Source: Thalassospiraceae bacterium LMO-JJ14 (GTDB lineage Bacteria > Pseudomonadota > Alphaproteobacteria > Rhodospirillales > Casp-alpha2). From it: a DNA stretch of 64,000 nucleotides. The stretch lies in assembly GCA_021555105.2 (NCBI GenBank), contig CP134604.1, positions 2,232,001 through 2,296,000 of the forward strand. The letters run 5' to 3'. Numbering within the stretch: the stretch's first letter is position 1; each line of letters starts with the position of its first letter. The translations under genes and the position numbers were made by a program. Under the pieces are notes generated by a model that searched no databases, was not told the origin of the DNA, and saw only the letters and a program-made list of their open reading frames with translations. Shown one piece after another: positions 51,729 to 60,251 of the stretch.

Positions 51729-52193
51729 TCACTCGATGATGACCAGGGGTTCGCCGAATTCCACCGGCGTTCCGTCGCGCACCAGAATGCGTTTGACGGT
51801 GCCCGATCGCGGCGCCGAGATCGGGTTGAAAACCTTCATCGCCTCAATCAGCAAAAGCGTGTCGCCTTCCTTGGCGGTATCGCCTTCATTGCAGAACGCA
51901 TCGCTTTTCGGGTCCGGCGACAGGTAGCATACGCCGACCATCGGCGACTTCACGACGCCCGGATGATTGGCGGGATCGTCGGCGTCGGGCGCCGGGGCGG
52001 CGGATGCCGCCGGTGACGCTGTCATGGGCGGAGGTGCGGCATAGGAAACCGCGCTGCCGCCGCGTGCCACACGGATTTTGCTGTCACCTTCCTCGATCTC
52101 GATTTCACCGAGTCCGGTTTCATCAAGCAAACCGGCGAGTTTTCTGATCAGGTCTTCATTGACCATCAAGCCGGTTTTCGCGTCCTTAGCCAT
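51729..52193 (-). CDS. accB: Acetyl-CoA carboxylase biotin carboxyl carrier protein
   Basis: A 154-residue BCCP. The C-terminal lipoyl/biotinyl domain has the biotinylated lysine in LIEAMKVFNPI, with the thumb-type VGVCYLSPDPKSDAFCNEGDTAKEG before it. A flexible Ala/Pro-rich linker (PPPMTASPAASAAPAPDAD) separates it from the N-terminal LAGLLDETGLGEIEIEEGDSK. It sits between aroQ (3 nt) and accC (13 nt). Confidence 0.97.
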   Translation of the reverse strand: MAKDAKTGLMVNEDLIRKLAGLLDETGLGEIEIEEGDSKIRVARGGSAVSYAAPPPMTASPAASAAPAPDADDPANHPGVVKSPMVGVCYLSPDPKSDAFCNEGDTAKEGDTLLLIEAMKVFNPISAPRSGTVKRILVRDGTPVEFGEPLVIIE

Positions 52194-52196
52194 GCT

Positions 52197-52643
52197 TCAT
52201 TTGCTCCCGTCTAGCCGTCTTGTCACGGCTTCAATTGCCAACTCGTAACCGAGCGACCCGATGCCGCAAATCATGCCGTCCGCCGCACGGGCGATATAAG
52301 ATTTGTGGCGGAATGATTCGCGCTGGTGAATATTCGATAGATGAACCTCGATGATCGGCATGTCGCAAGCATTCAGCGCATCAAGCAAAGCCACCGACGT
52401 ATGTGTATAGGCGGCGGCGTTAATGATGATGCCGGCGTGCGCTGCGCGGGCTTCCTGTATCCAGCCGACCAACTCGCCTTCGATATTTGATTGGCGGAAA
52501 TCGACAGCCACGCCAAGGGCTTCGGCACGCGCCACACACCGGGCCTCGATGTCAGCCAGGGTCTCCGAGCCGTAAATCTCCGGCTCGCGGGTTCCCAACA
52601 AGTTCAGGTTGGGCCCGTTTAATATCATAATCGTACTCGGCAT
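52197..52643 (-). CDS. aroQ: Type II 3-dehydroquinate dehydratase
   Basis: A 148-residue shikimate-pathway enzyme converting 3-dehydroquinate to 3-dehydroshikimate. Type II signature [19 protein letters not shown] with catalytic Arg and Tyr, plus [18 protein letters not shown] and [19 protein letters not shown]. It is the first gene of the aroQ-accB-accC-aat run. Its start is 157 nt from the divergent thiazole-synthase gene, which should contain both promoters. Confidence 0.97.
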   Translation of the reverse strand: MPSTIMILNGPNLNLLGTREPEIYGSETLADIEARCVARAEALGVAVDFRQSNIEGELVGWIQEARAAHAGIIINAAAYTHTSVALLDALNACDMPIIEVHLSNIHQRESFRHKSYIARAADGMICGIGSLGYELAIEAVTRRLDGSK

Positions 52644-52800
52644 CGGCTATTCGCGTCCTTACAACCCTTGAAAGGCAAGGAGATTCGGTATTTTTATATC
52701 ACGCCCGGCAGCATGGGAAACAGGACGAATTCTCAGCCCTGCCACGTTGAAAAAAGTGTGCCGCCAACCCATACTCATGGGAACACCATAGGAAAGACAA

Positions 52801-53793
52801 ATGAACATTACGATTAACGGTGAAAAACGGGAATTCGGCGTCGAGTTGAGCGTCGACAACCTGCTGCGCGAAATAGGCCTCGATCCCGCGAAAGTCGCTG
52901 TGGAGCGCAATCTGGAGATCGTTCCCAAGTCGACCTATGGTCAAACACGGCTGAACGATGGCGACAAGCTTGAAATCGTGCACTTTATCGGCGGCGGCGC
53001 GCCCGATGGCCCTGCCGTAGAAGACGACGACCCGCTTATTATCGACGGCCGGACCTTCAAATCGCGTCTGATCATCGGTACCGGGAAATACGCCGATTAC
53101 GAAATCAACCGCAAGGCCTGCGTCGCAGCCGACATCGATATGATCACGGTCGCCGTCAGGCGCGTGAACCTGACCGATCCGGATCAGCCGATGCTGATCG
53201 ATTATATAGATCCGAAGAAATACACCTATCTGCCGAACACGGCGGGCTGCTTTACGGCTGAAGACGCCGTGCGCACGCTGCGCCTGGCCCGTGAAGCCGG
53301 CGGCTGGGATCTCGTTAAACTCGAGATACTGGGCGAAGCCCGCACACTTTATCCGATGATGCCGGAAACCATCGAAGCCACCGCCAAGCTGACCGAAGAA
53401 GGCTTCAGGGTCATGGCCTATTGTTCAGACGACCCAATCCTCTGCAAGCGTGTCGAGGAAGCGGGAGCCGTTGCCATCATGCCGCTGGGTGCACCGATCG
53501 GATCCGGCCTCGGCATTCAGAACCCGGTCAATATCCGCCTGATCGTCGAACAAACGGAAGTCCCCGTCATCGTCGATGCCGGTGTCGGCACCGCATCCGA
53601 TGCGACCATCGCCATGGAACTCGGTTGTGACGGTGTTCTGATGAACACTGCGATTGCCGGGGCCGACGACCCGATCCGCATGGCCAGAGCGATGAAGCAT
53701 GCGGTTATCGCCGGTCGCCTTTCGTACCTCGCCGGCCGTATGCCCAGAAAAATGTACGCCGATCCGTCGTCGCCGCTGTCGGGCCTTATCTGA
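52801..53793 (+). CDS. ThiS-ThiG fusion (sulfur carrier / thiazole synthase)
   Basis: Residues 1-66 are a ThiS-like ubiquitin fold ([20 protein letters not shown]) ending at the IGGG site; in free ThiS the C-terminal Gly-Gly is thiocarboxylated. Residues 78-330 are thiazole synthase ThiG with the Schiff-base Lys in [24 protein letters not shown], and the phosphate-binding [11 protein letters not shown] and GVLMNTAIA. Together they make the thiamine thiazole moiety. The fusion places GG internally, so either cleavage occurs or the fused protein passes sulfur in another way. The rest of the thiamine genes and a TPP riboswitch were not seen nearby. Confidence 0.93.
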   Translation: MNITINGEKREFGVELSVDNLLREIGLDPAKVAVERNLEIVPKSTYGQTRLNDGDKLEIVHFIGGGAPDGPAVEDDDPLIIDGRTFKSRLIIGTGKYADYEINRKACVAADIDMITVAVRRVNLTDPDQPMLIDYIDPKKYTYLPNTAGCFTAEDAVRTLRLAREAGGWDLVKLEILGEARTLYPMMPETIEATAKLTEEGFRVMAYCSDDPILCKRVEEAGAVAIMPLGAPIGSGLGIQNPVNIRLIVEQTEVPVIVDAGVGTASDATIAMELGCDGVLMNTAIAGADDPIRMARAMKHAVIAGRLSYLAGRMPRKMYADPSSPLSGLI

Positions 53794-53899
53794 TGTTTCC
53801 CTGAACCGCTTTGCTAACGCTTCGTTAGCATTGTCTTAGGATTGTCATGGCAGGTTCTGGACAGAGCGGTCCGTTATTGTATCATAAAAGGTAAAGGCA

Positions 53900-54481
53900 A
53901 TGGCCAGACCCAAGGAATTCGAAGTCGACGAGGCGCTCGGCCGCGCAATGGATGTGTTCTGGAGTTATGGATACAAAGCGACGTCGCTTGGCGATCTGAC
54001 ATCCGCCATGGGGATTTCCAAATCCAGCCTGTACGAGACTTTCGGCTCCAAGCACGATCTGTTTCTGGCAACGATCGAGCATTACATCCGCACGGTTACA
54101 TCGCAGATTTCCGGCGCAACGCATATCAATGCCCCGGCGCGCAAGGTAATCCGCGCACTGTTTGACCGTGCTGTCCAACGCATGGCGGAGCCGACCAGCC
54201 GGCGTGGATGTTATCTGAACAACTGTGCCGTCGAGGTGTCGGTGCGAGACGAACAAGCAGGTGTACGGGTCGAGCAGGGACTGGCGATCATGGAAGAAGC
54301 CTTCCATACCCTCGTTGTGCGCGGTCAGCGCGAAGGCACGATATCTCCCTCGCACGATACAAAGTCCATGGCACGGTTCCTTGTTTCTAGCCTTAATGGT
54401 ATTCTTGTCATGGGAAAAGCGCATACCGACACGGAAAAGCTCTATGATGTGGTCGATATTACAATTAATGCGCTTGGCTGA
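53900..54481 (+). CDS. TetR/AcrR family transcriptional regulator
   Basis: A 193-residue TetR-type regulator. The N-terminal HTH is ALGRAMDVFWSYGYKATSLGDL and GISKSSLYETFGSKHDLFLA; the C-terminal ligand domain includes TSRRGCYLNNCAVEVSVRDEQ, seen in the branch controlling efflux and oxidoreductase genes. Ligand and targets are unknown. A thioredoxin-fold protein gene follows after 32 nt and may be a target. Confidence 0.92.
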   Translation: MARPKEFEVDEALGRAMDVFWSYGYKATSLGDLTSAMGISKSSLYETFGSKHDLFLATIEHYIRTVTSQISGATHINAPARKVIRALFDRAVQRMAEPTSRRGCYLNNCAVEVSVRDEQAGVRVEQGLAIMEEAFHTLVVRGQREGTISPSHDTKSMARFLVSSLNGILVMGKAHTDTEKLYDVVDITINALG

Positions 54482-54513
54482 TAATTTGTCTCTTACATGG
54501 GACGGAGGAAAAC

Positions 54514-55110
54514 ATGACAAGTGTTGTGCAACGCCTGTTGGCGATACTAGCCGTTAGCCTAAGCTGTTTTTACACACCTAATGCCGGGGCCGTAACGTTG
54601 AACGAAAGCGGTCTGCATGTGCAGCCGTGGTTCGCGGAAAGTTTTCTGATCCTTGGTGAAGATGCTGCCGAAGCGGCAGCGAACGGCAAGCGTCTTGCGG
54701 TGTTTTTCGAGCAACGCGGCTGCCCGTATTGCAGGGAAATGCACGAGGTCAATCTGGCGAAACCGGAAATCAGTGATTTCATCAAAGAGAATTTTTCAGT
54801 CGTGCAGTTGAATATGTGGGGGTCGCGCGAAGTCACGGATCTCGACGGCAAGGCCATGGAAGAACGCGAACTGTCGCGCCGCTGGCGGGTCAACTTCACA
54901 CCGACCATCGTCTTCGTCGGGACACCGGACGAAATAGCCAAAGGTGAAAACGAAGTTGCGCGCATGCCCGGTTACTTCAAGCCGTTTCACTTTCAGTCCA
55001 TGTTCGAATTCGTGCATCAGGGCGCGTACAAGGACCAGCTCTTCCAGCGCTTCCTGCAGGACAAGTTCAAACGACTGGAGGCCGAAGGCAAAAAGCCCGA
55101 GATCTGGTAA
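54514..55110 (+). CDS. Exported thioredoxin-fold protein (SoxW-like)
   Basis: A 198-residue protein with a signal peptide (LLAILAVSLSCFYTPNAGA), then a thioredoxin fold with the redox motif CPYC in FFEQRGCPYCREMHEVNL and a cis-Pro loop VNFTPTIVFVG. It belongs to the thioredoxin-like SoxW/DsbD-gamma group and likely reduces or exchanges periplasmic disulfides. It ends 3 nt from the convergent threonine aldolase gene. Confidence 0.9.
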   Translation: MTSVVQRLLAILAVSLSCFYTPNAGAVTLNESGLHVQPWFAESFLILGEDAAEAAANGKRLAVFFEQRGCPYCREMHEVNLAKPEISDFIKENFSVVQLNMWGSREVTDLDGKAMEERELSRRWRVNFTPTIVFVGTPDEIAKGENEVARMPGYFKPFHFQSMFEFVHQGAYKDQLFQRFLQDKFKRLEAEGKKPEIW

Positions 55111-55113
55111 GTA

Positions 55114-56196
55114 TCAGGCGAGGATTTTTCTAAGCGCGCTCAGCGTCAGGTCGATGCTTTCCGTGCCGACGTCAAGATGGGTGACGGCCCGCATGCGGGT
55201 ATCCGTCTGTGCACCGATGCGGATGCCGTGTTCCAGTAACTGAGCTGCCACATCGCGGGCATTCTTACCCGTGCCTGCGACATCGAAGAACACAAGGTTG
55301 GTCTCGCAGGTATCATTCTGCACCGTAACACCCTTGATCTCGCGCAGCCCCGCATGAAGTTTGCGGGCATTCTCGTGATCATCCCTGAGACGTTCCACAT
55401 TATGATCGAGGGCATAATTGCATGCCGCCGTGACAAGCCCCGACTGGCGCAAGGCGCCGCCGAACTGGTGCTTGATGCGGAACGCTTCGTCGATGAAGTC
55501 GGCTGGTCCGGCGAGAACGCCGCCGATAGGGCAGCCCAGTCCCTTTGAGAAATCGATCCACACACTGTCGACCGCGGCGGTGAAATCGCTCGCCTGGGAA
55601 TTGCTTTCGACAACGGCATTCATCAGGCGCGCGCCATCCATGTGCGCGAACATATCAAGGCTGTGTGCGGTGTCGGCCACGTCGCGGATATGATCGATCG
55701 GCCAGATTTTACCGCCGCCGAGGTTCGATGTGTTCTCGATATTGACGACTTTCGGACGTGGCGAATGGCGTCCCGGGTTGGCCACGGCGGCGCGCACTTC
55801 GGTCCCTGTGAATATGCCTTCGGGGCTGTCGATGGTGGTGATCATCAGACCGGAAAGGGCGGCCGGGCCACCGGTTTCGAACAGCAGCGCATGGCCTGTT
55901 TTATCCATGACGATGGCGTCGCCCTGGCGTGCCCAGACACGGTAGGCGATTTCGTTGCACATGGTGCCGGACGGCAGAAAGACAGCCGCTTCCTTGCCGA
56001 GCAGTTCGGCAACGCGTTCCTGCAGGCGGTTGGTAGTCGGATCTTCGAGTGCCTGTTCGTTGCCGCATTCGGCATCGGCCATGGCCTGGCGCATGCCGGC
56101 CGTCGGTTTTGAGTTGGTATCGGAATAAAGATCGACGCGGAGTTTGCCGGCGATTTCAGCGGCCTTGCGCGCGTTGCCGAGTAAATCGACTTTCAT
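55114..56196 (-). CDS. Low-specificity L-threonine aldolase
   Basis: A 360-residue PLP enzyme cleaving L-threonine or L-allo-threonine to glycine and acetaldehyde. Motifs: LYSDTNSKPTAGMRQAMADA, LGKEAAVFLPSGTMCNEIAYR, and the PLP lysine in WIDFSKGLGCPIGGVLAG. Length and motifs are normal for LtaE. The stop is close to the convergent thioredoxin gene. Confidence 0.94.
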   Translation of the reverse strand: MKVDLLGNARKAAEIAGKLRVDLYSDTNSKPTAGMRQAMADAECGNEQALEDPTTNRLQERVAELLGKEAAVFLPSGTMCNEIAYRVWARQGDAIVMDKTGHALLFETGGPAALSGLMITTIDSPEGIFTGTEVRAAVANPGRHSPRPKVVNIENTSNLGGGKIWPIDHIRDVADTAHSLDMFAHMDGARLMNAVVESNSQASDFTAAVDSVWIDFSKGLGCPIGGVLAGPADFIDEAFRIKHQFGGALRQSGLVTAACNYALDHNVERLRDDHENARKLHAGLREIKGVTVQNDTCETNLVFFDVAGTGKNARDVAAQLLEHGIRIGAQTDTRMRAVTHLDVGTESIDLTLSALRKILA

Positions 56197-56245
56197 GACT
56201 GGCTCTCCCGTGAAGTGTATGCCCGGTTATACAGGCTATATTGTT

Positions 56246-57808
56246 TCACCCCTTGGAGAACACAACCTCTTTGGTGAGGAAGGCAGGCATGTGTTCACCC
56301 CAGGTGGGGTTCTCATCGTCGTCCTTGCCGCTCAAATTGCCGGTGCCGGGTTTCTTTTCGGCATTTTTACGGGCCGGTTTGCGGGTCGGTTTTTCGCCGT
56401 TTTTTGAAGCGGGTTTCTCGTCGCCCTTGGATTCGGCCTTGGGTTCCGCCTTGGATTCCTGCTTCGGTTCCGGCTTTTCGGCGCTCTTTTCTTTGGTGCC
56501 CCGGCCACGGCCGCGCTTGGGTTTCTCGTCGGATTTCGTATCCGGTTTCTGTTCGGTCTTGTCGGTCTTTTCAGCGGGCGATTGATCCGCTGCTTTTTCC
56601 GGCGCCTGATCCGTAGCCTTATCCGAAGCTTGGGCAACCGCCTCGACTTGCTGGGCGCTGCCGGTTTCGCCGGTCAGTACCGGAATCGGCTTGCCGATCA
56701 GTTTCTCGATGCCGTCCAGATATTTCTTTTCATCCGGCATCATCAGCGTAAAGGCTGCACCTTTGCGCCCGGCACGTCCCGTACGGCCGATGCGGTGCAC
56801 ATAATCTTCGGCATGCGTCGGTACATCGAAATTGAAGACGTGGCTGACCGTCGAGATATCGAGGCCACGCGCGGCAACGTCGGAGCAAACCAGAATGGTG
56901 ACTTCGTTCTTCTTGAATTTATCGAGCGTATCCATGCGCACCGACTGTGCCATATCGCCATGCAGGCGGGCTGCATTGACACCGTGCTTTTCAAGTGAAC
57001 GGTAGACCACGTCGACATCGCGTTTGCGGTTGCAGAACACAAGCGCATTGGTCAGTTCGGTTTGTGATTTGATCAGACCGCGCAGGGCTTCACGCTTGAC
57101 CTTTTGCGCCGCACCCGGCGCACGGCCTGCGGATTTGAGTTTGATCAGCCCCTGCGTGATGGTGTCGGCGGTGGACGCCGGCGCGGATACGGAAATTTCC
57201 TTCGGGTTCGACAGGAACTTGTCGGCCAGACGGCGGATTTCCTTGGGCATGGTTGCCGAGAACAGCAGCGTGGTACGCATCGGCGACAGCAGGCTGACGA
57301 TCTTCTCGACGTCGGGAATAAAGCCCATGTCGAGCATTCGGTCGGCCTCGTCGATGACCAGCACCTTGACGTCGTTCATCAGCAGGTGGCCGCGTTCGAA
57401 GACGTCCAGCAACCGACCCGGCGTTGCGATCAGCACGTCGACGCCGCGGTTCAGCACCTTAAGCTGTTCTTCCATCGATGAGCCGCCGATCAGAAGAGCT
57501 TTCGAAAGCTTGTGATATTTGCCGTAAACTTCGAAATTGTCGGCGACCTGTGCAGCCAGTTCGCGCGTCGGCTCGAGGATGAGCGAGCGCGGCATGCGTG
57601 CCTTGGCACGGCCTTGCGCCAGAATATCAATCATCGGCAGGGTGAAGGAGGCCGTTTTGCCGGTACCTGTCTGGGCACAGCCCAGCACGTCGCGGCCCAT
57701 CAGGACAACGGGGATGGCTTTCTCCTGGATCGGAGTCGGTTCCTCGTAACCCGCTTCAAGAACGGCACGGAGAAGTTCGTCGCTAAGACCGAGATCGGTA
57801 AATTTCAT
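56246..57808 (-). CDS. DEAD-box RNA helicase (RhlE-like) with basic repetitive tail
   Basis: A 520-residue helicase with the ordered motifs Q (EPTPIQEKAIP), I (AQTGTGKT), Ia (PTRELAAQ), II (DEAD in VIDEADRMLDMGF), III (SAT) and VI (HRIGRTGRAG). It remodels RNA in ribosome assembly or decay. The last roughly 140 residues are low-complexity K/E/P/S/A repeats (EPKQESKAEPKAESKGDEKP), likely disordered and RNA-binding. Start choice: M at 57808 (MKFTDLGLSDELL) has AGGA upstream; 57835 adds nine residues and is the alternative. Confidence 0.93.
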   Translation of the reverse strand: MKFTDLGLSDELLRAVLEAGYEEPTPIQEKAIPVVLMGRDVLGCAQTGTGKTASFTLPMIDILAQGRAKARMPRSLILEPTRELAAQVADNFEVYGKYHKLSKALLIGGSSMEEQLKVLNRGVDVLIATPGRLLDVFERGHLLMNDVKVLVIDEADRMLDMGFIPDVEKIVSLLSPMRTTLLFSATMPKEIRRLADKFLSNPKEISVSAPASTADTITQGLIKLKSAGRAPGAAQKVKREALRGLIKSQTELTNALVFCNRKRDVDVVYRSLEKHGVNAARLHGDMAQSVRMDTLDKFKKNEVTILVCSDVAARGLDISTVSHVFNFDVPTHAEDYVHRIGRTGRAGRKGAAFTLMMPDEKKYLDGIEKLIGKPIPVLTGETGSAQQVEAVAQASDKATDQAPEKAADQSPAEKTDKTEQKPDTKSDEKPKRGRGRGTKEKSAEKPEPKQESKAEPKAESKGDEKPASKNGEKPTRKPARKNAEKKPGTGNLSGKDDDENPTWGEHMPAFLTKEVVFSKG

Positions 57809-57974
57809 ATGGAAGCGTTTTTCCTGAGATGCCATTGCGAGCCGCTACGTGGCCAAAGATTTAAGTGCATCTCGTCATCATCATTATTAGACTGGCCGGA
57901 GTGTATGGTTTCAGCGGCTTAAGTCAATAACTTCCGGCCTTTTCCAAAGCGAAAGCATATTCTAACGTCATTCC

Positions 57975-58673
57975 ATGAAAACACCTTTGCTTCTTTTGCC
58001 CGGCTTACTTTGCGACGATGCATTGTGGTCGGGACAGGTTGCCGGGCTTGCCGATGCGTGCAGCCCGGTGATCGCGGATATGACGCTGGACGACAGTCTA
58101 GCCGGTATGGCCGTGCGCGCTGTCGCCAGAATGCCTGAAACCTTTGCTGTCTGCGGCTTGTCCATGGGCGGTTACACGGCGATGGAAGTCATGCGCCAGG
58201 CCCCCGAACGGGTCACGCACCTGGCGCTGTTCGACACATCGCCGCACGCCGACACGAACGAGCGGATCGAAATCCGCCGGGATTTGATCGGGCGTGTCGA
58301 AAACGGCGGATTCACGGACGTCATCGAAGAACATTTCCAGAGCTTCGTCCATCCATCGCGCCTGAGCGACGATGAACTGATGGCGAAAATTCGCGCCTCC
58401 GCCCTGCATGTCGGGCCGGAAGCCTATGTGCGTCAACAAAACGCGATTATTCAGCGTCCGGACAGCACGGAATCCCTGAAGCGGATCGATTGCCCGACGC
58501 TCGTACTGTGCGGTGCCGAAGATGCGCTGACACCGCCGCCGCTGCATGACGAGATGGCGGCGCTGATTCCCGGGGCAAATCTGGTCAAGGTGCCGATGAG
58601 CGGGCATTTGCCGACCCTGGAAAGACCGGACGCCGTGAATGCGGCGATGCGGCAATGGCTCGGAATTGACTGA
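57975..58673 (+). CDS. Alpha/beta hydrolase
   Basis: A 232-residue hydrolase with LLLLPGLLCDDALWSGQ (oxyanion loop), the nucleophile elbow FAVCGLSMGGYTAMEVM, an acidic loop LVLCGAEDALTPP, and catalytic His in MSGHLPTLERPD. The substrate is unknown. The stop lies one nucleotide before the meaB ATG, so the two are translationally coupled. Confidence 0.88.
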   Translation: MKTPLLLLPGLLCDDALWSGQVAGLADACSPVIADMTLDDSLAGMAVRAVARMPETFAVCGLSMGGYTAMEVMRQAPERVTHLALFDTSPHADTNERIEIRRDLIGRVENGGFTDVIEEHFQSFVHPSRLSDDELMAKIRASALHVGPEAYVRQQNAIIQRPDSTESLKRIDCPTLVLCGAEDALTPPPLHDEMAALIPGANLVKVPMSGHLPTLERPDAVNAAMRQWLGID

Positions 58674-58674
58674 T

Positions 58675-59616
58675 ATGGATGGCAATGACGATATCCTGAG
58701 CCGCGTTCTCGCCGGCGAAACCCGGGCCATTGCCCGGTTGATGTCGAAAGTCGAAGGACGCCCGGCAGACGTCGCGACGGTCATGGCGGACATCCACAGG
58801 CATGCCGGGCAGGCGCACGTTATCGGTCTGACCGGTGTGCCGGGGTCCGGCAAATCGACATTGGTGCATGCCATGGCCAAGGCGCTCAGGGCGCGCGGCA
58901 AAACCGTCGGTATCGTTGCCGTCGATCCGTCCAGCCCGTATTCCGGCGGCGCGATTCTCGGCGATCGCGTCAGGATGAGCGATCTATCCACCGATAACGG
59001 GGTTTTCATTCGCTCACTGGCAACACGTGGTGCATTGGGCGGGTTGGCGCGCGCCGCGCTGGACACCGTCGATGTGTTGGATGCGGCCGGCTTTGATGTC
59101 GTGCTGATCGAAACCGTCGGCGTCGGTCAGGACGAAGTCGACATCGCCGAAGCAGCGCAAACCGTTCTTGTGGTCTCAGCACCTGGACTTGGCGACGGCA
59201 TTCAGGCAATCAAGGCCGGGGTGTTGGAAATCGCCGACCTTCATGTCGTATCCAAATGCGACAAGGAAGAATCCAGCCGCACCGTCGCCGACCTGAAGGC
59301 CATGCTGCATCTCGGCTCGACGGCCCGTAACCGCCATGGCTGGGAAGTACCGGTATTGCGCACCAGCGCGGAAACGAGCCTCGGCATCGAGGAACTGGTC
59401 GATAAGCTCGAAACTCATCGCGCACATTTGATCGAGAGCGGCGAGGGCGAGATCCGCAAGCGGCGCATTCTTGAAACGCGTATTCTGAAAACCGCCGAAG
59501 ACCTTTTGCGCCAGCGCATCGGCGAGGGCGATTCCCTGACCCACGCGGTTGAAAGCGCGATCAGTGGTGACATGTCACCGCGTCAGGCCGCGGAAGAATT
59601 GCTGAAGAAAATTTAA
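58675..59616 (+). CDS. meaB: Methylmalonyl-CoA mutase-associated GTPase MeaB
   Basis: A 313-residue G3E-type GTPase that protects and reloads adenosylcobalamin in methylmalonyl-CoA mutase. Walker A VIGLTGVPGSGKSTLVHA, the switch region VDPSSPYSGGAILGDRVRM, and LIETVGVGQDEVDIAE are conserved. The longer reading from 58639 overlaps the hydrolase; ATG 58675 is the family start. The mutase gene itself is not in the window. Confidence 0.94.
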   Translation: MDGNDDILSRVLAGETRAIARLMSKVEGRPADVATVMADIHRHAGQAHVIGLTGVPGSGKSTLVHAMAKALRARGKTVGIVAVDPSSPYSGGAILGDRVRMSDLSTDNGVFIRSLATRGALGGLARAALDTVDVLDAAGFDVVLIETVGVGQDEVDIAEAAQTVLVVSAPGLGDGIQAIKAGVLEIADLHVVSKCDKEESSRTVADLKAMLHLGSTARNRHGWEVPVLRTSAETSLGIEELVDKLETHRAHLIESGEGEIRKRRILETRILKTAEDLLRQRIGEGDSLTHAVESAISGDMSPRQAAEELLKKI

Positions 59617-59702
59617 CCCCTCTCCCGGCTCGCATTGCTCGCCACCCTCTTCCTTGGGAGAGGGTGAGGCCTGCGTGCGTAGCACGTGCGAGGGAGAGGG
59701 GG
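59617..59702. repeat. Intergenic palindromic element, type B
   Basis: Outer arms CCCCTCTCCC (59617-59626) and GGGAGAGGGG (59693-59702) are inverted repeats. A nested hairpin ACCCTCTTCC/TTGGGAGAGGGT sits inside (59644-59665), and a third arm CTCGCATTGCTCGCC pairs with GCGTAGCACGTGCGAG. The whole folds as a three-arm structure. This sequence style is common as dispersed proteobacterial repeats. It lies directly after the meaB stop. Confidence 0.6.
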
Positions 59703-59707
59703 CGGAC

Positions 59708-60151
59708 CTACGGCAGCTTCCGGTACTTGATGAACGGTGTCAGTTCACCGACGCGGTCGTACAGCACACGGGCGACGCTGTTGAATTCCTGCGTCATCCA
59801 GTAAACCTCGGACGCTTTCGCTTCGGCAGCCTTTTCATAGACCGCTTCGATCAGCGCGCGTCCGGCGCCGCCGACACGGGCTTTTGGATCGACGAACAAA
59901 TCCTGCAAATAGCACTTGTCGTGGACGGTCCAGCAGGTGGCATGGAAAAGATAATGCACAAGACCGACAACCGATCCGTCGTCCGTACATGCGACCAGGC
60001 CGTGCGGATCGCTGTCTGCCATCAAGCGGTCCCAAAGCAGCGCCGTATTTTCGTCATCGATTGGCGCTTTATAAAACGTCAGATAGCCGTGCCAGAGTTC
60101 CGTCCAACGGGCTTTGTCTGTTTCCGCAATCGGGCGGACAGTAATGTTCAT
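59708..60151 (-). CDS. GNAT family N-acetyltransferase
   Basis: A 147-residue acetyltransferase. VRPIAETDKARWTELWHGYL at the N-terminus and the acetyl-CoA-binding FVDPKARVGGAGRALIEAVY are typical of the GNAT fold. The R/Q-x-x-G-x-G/A-type loop is slightly altered (ARVGGAGRA). It is divergent from the MocR-type regulator and is a likely target of it. Confidence 0.9.
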   Translation of the reverse strand: MNITVRPIAETDKARWTELWHGYLTFYKAPIDDENTALLWDRLMADSDPHGLVACTDDGSVVGLVHYLFHATCWTVHDKCYLQDLFVDPKARVGGAGRALIEAVYEKAAEAKASEVYWMTQEFNSVARVLYDRVGELTPFIKYRKLP

Positions 60152-60251
60152 GGATATTCTCCTTCGTATGACCGGTGCTGATAGGTATCACATAATGGTC
60201 TTTTCAAAAGTACCTTAATACGCAAAATAAGGGTGCCAATTGGAGGGCGCC

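Noticed and set aside
52644-52800. Possible TPP riboswitch before the thiazole-synthase gene
   Set aside because: The conserved thi-box motifs are absent in the 157-nt region.
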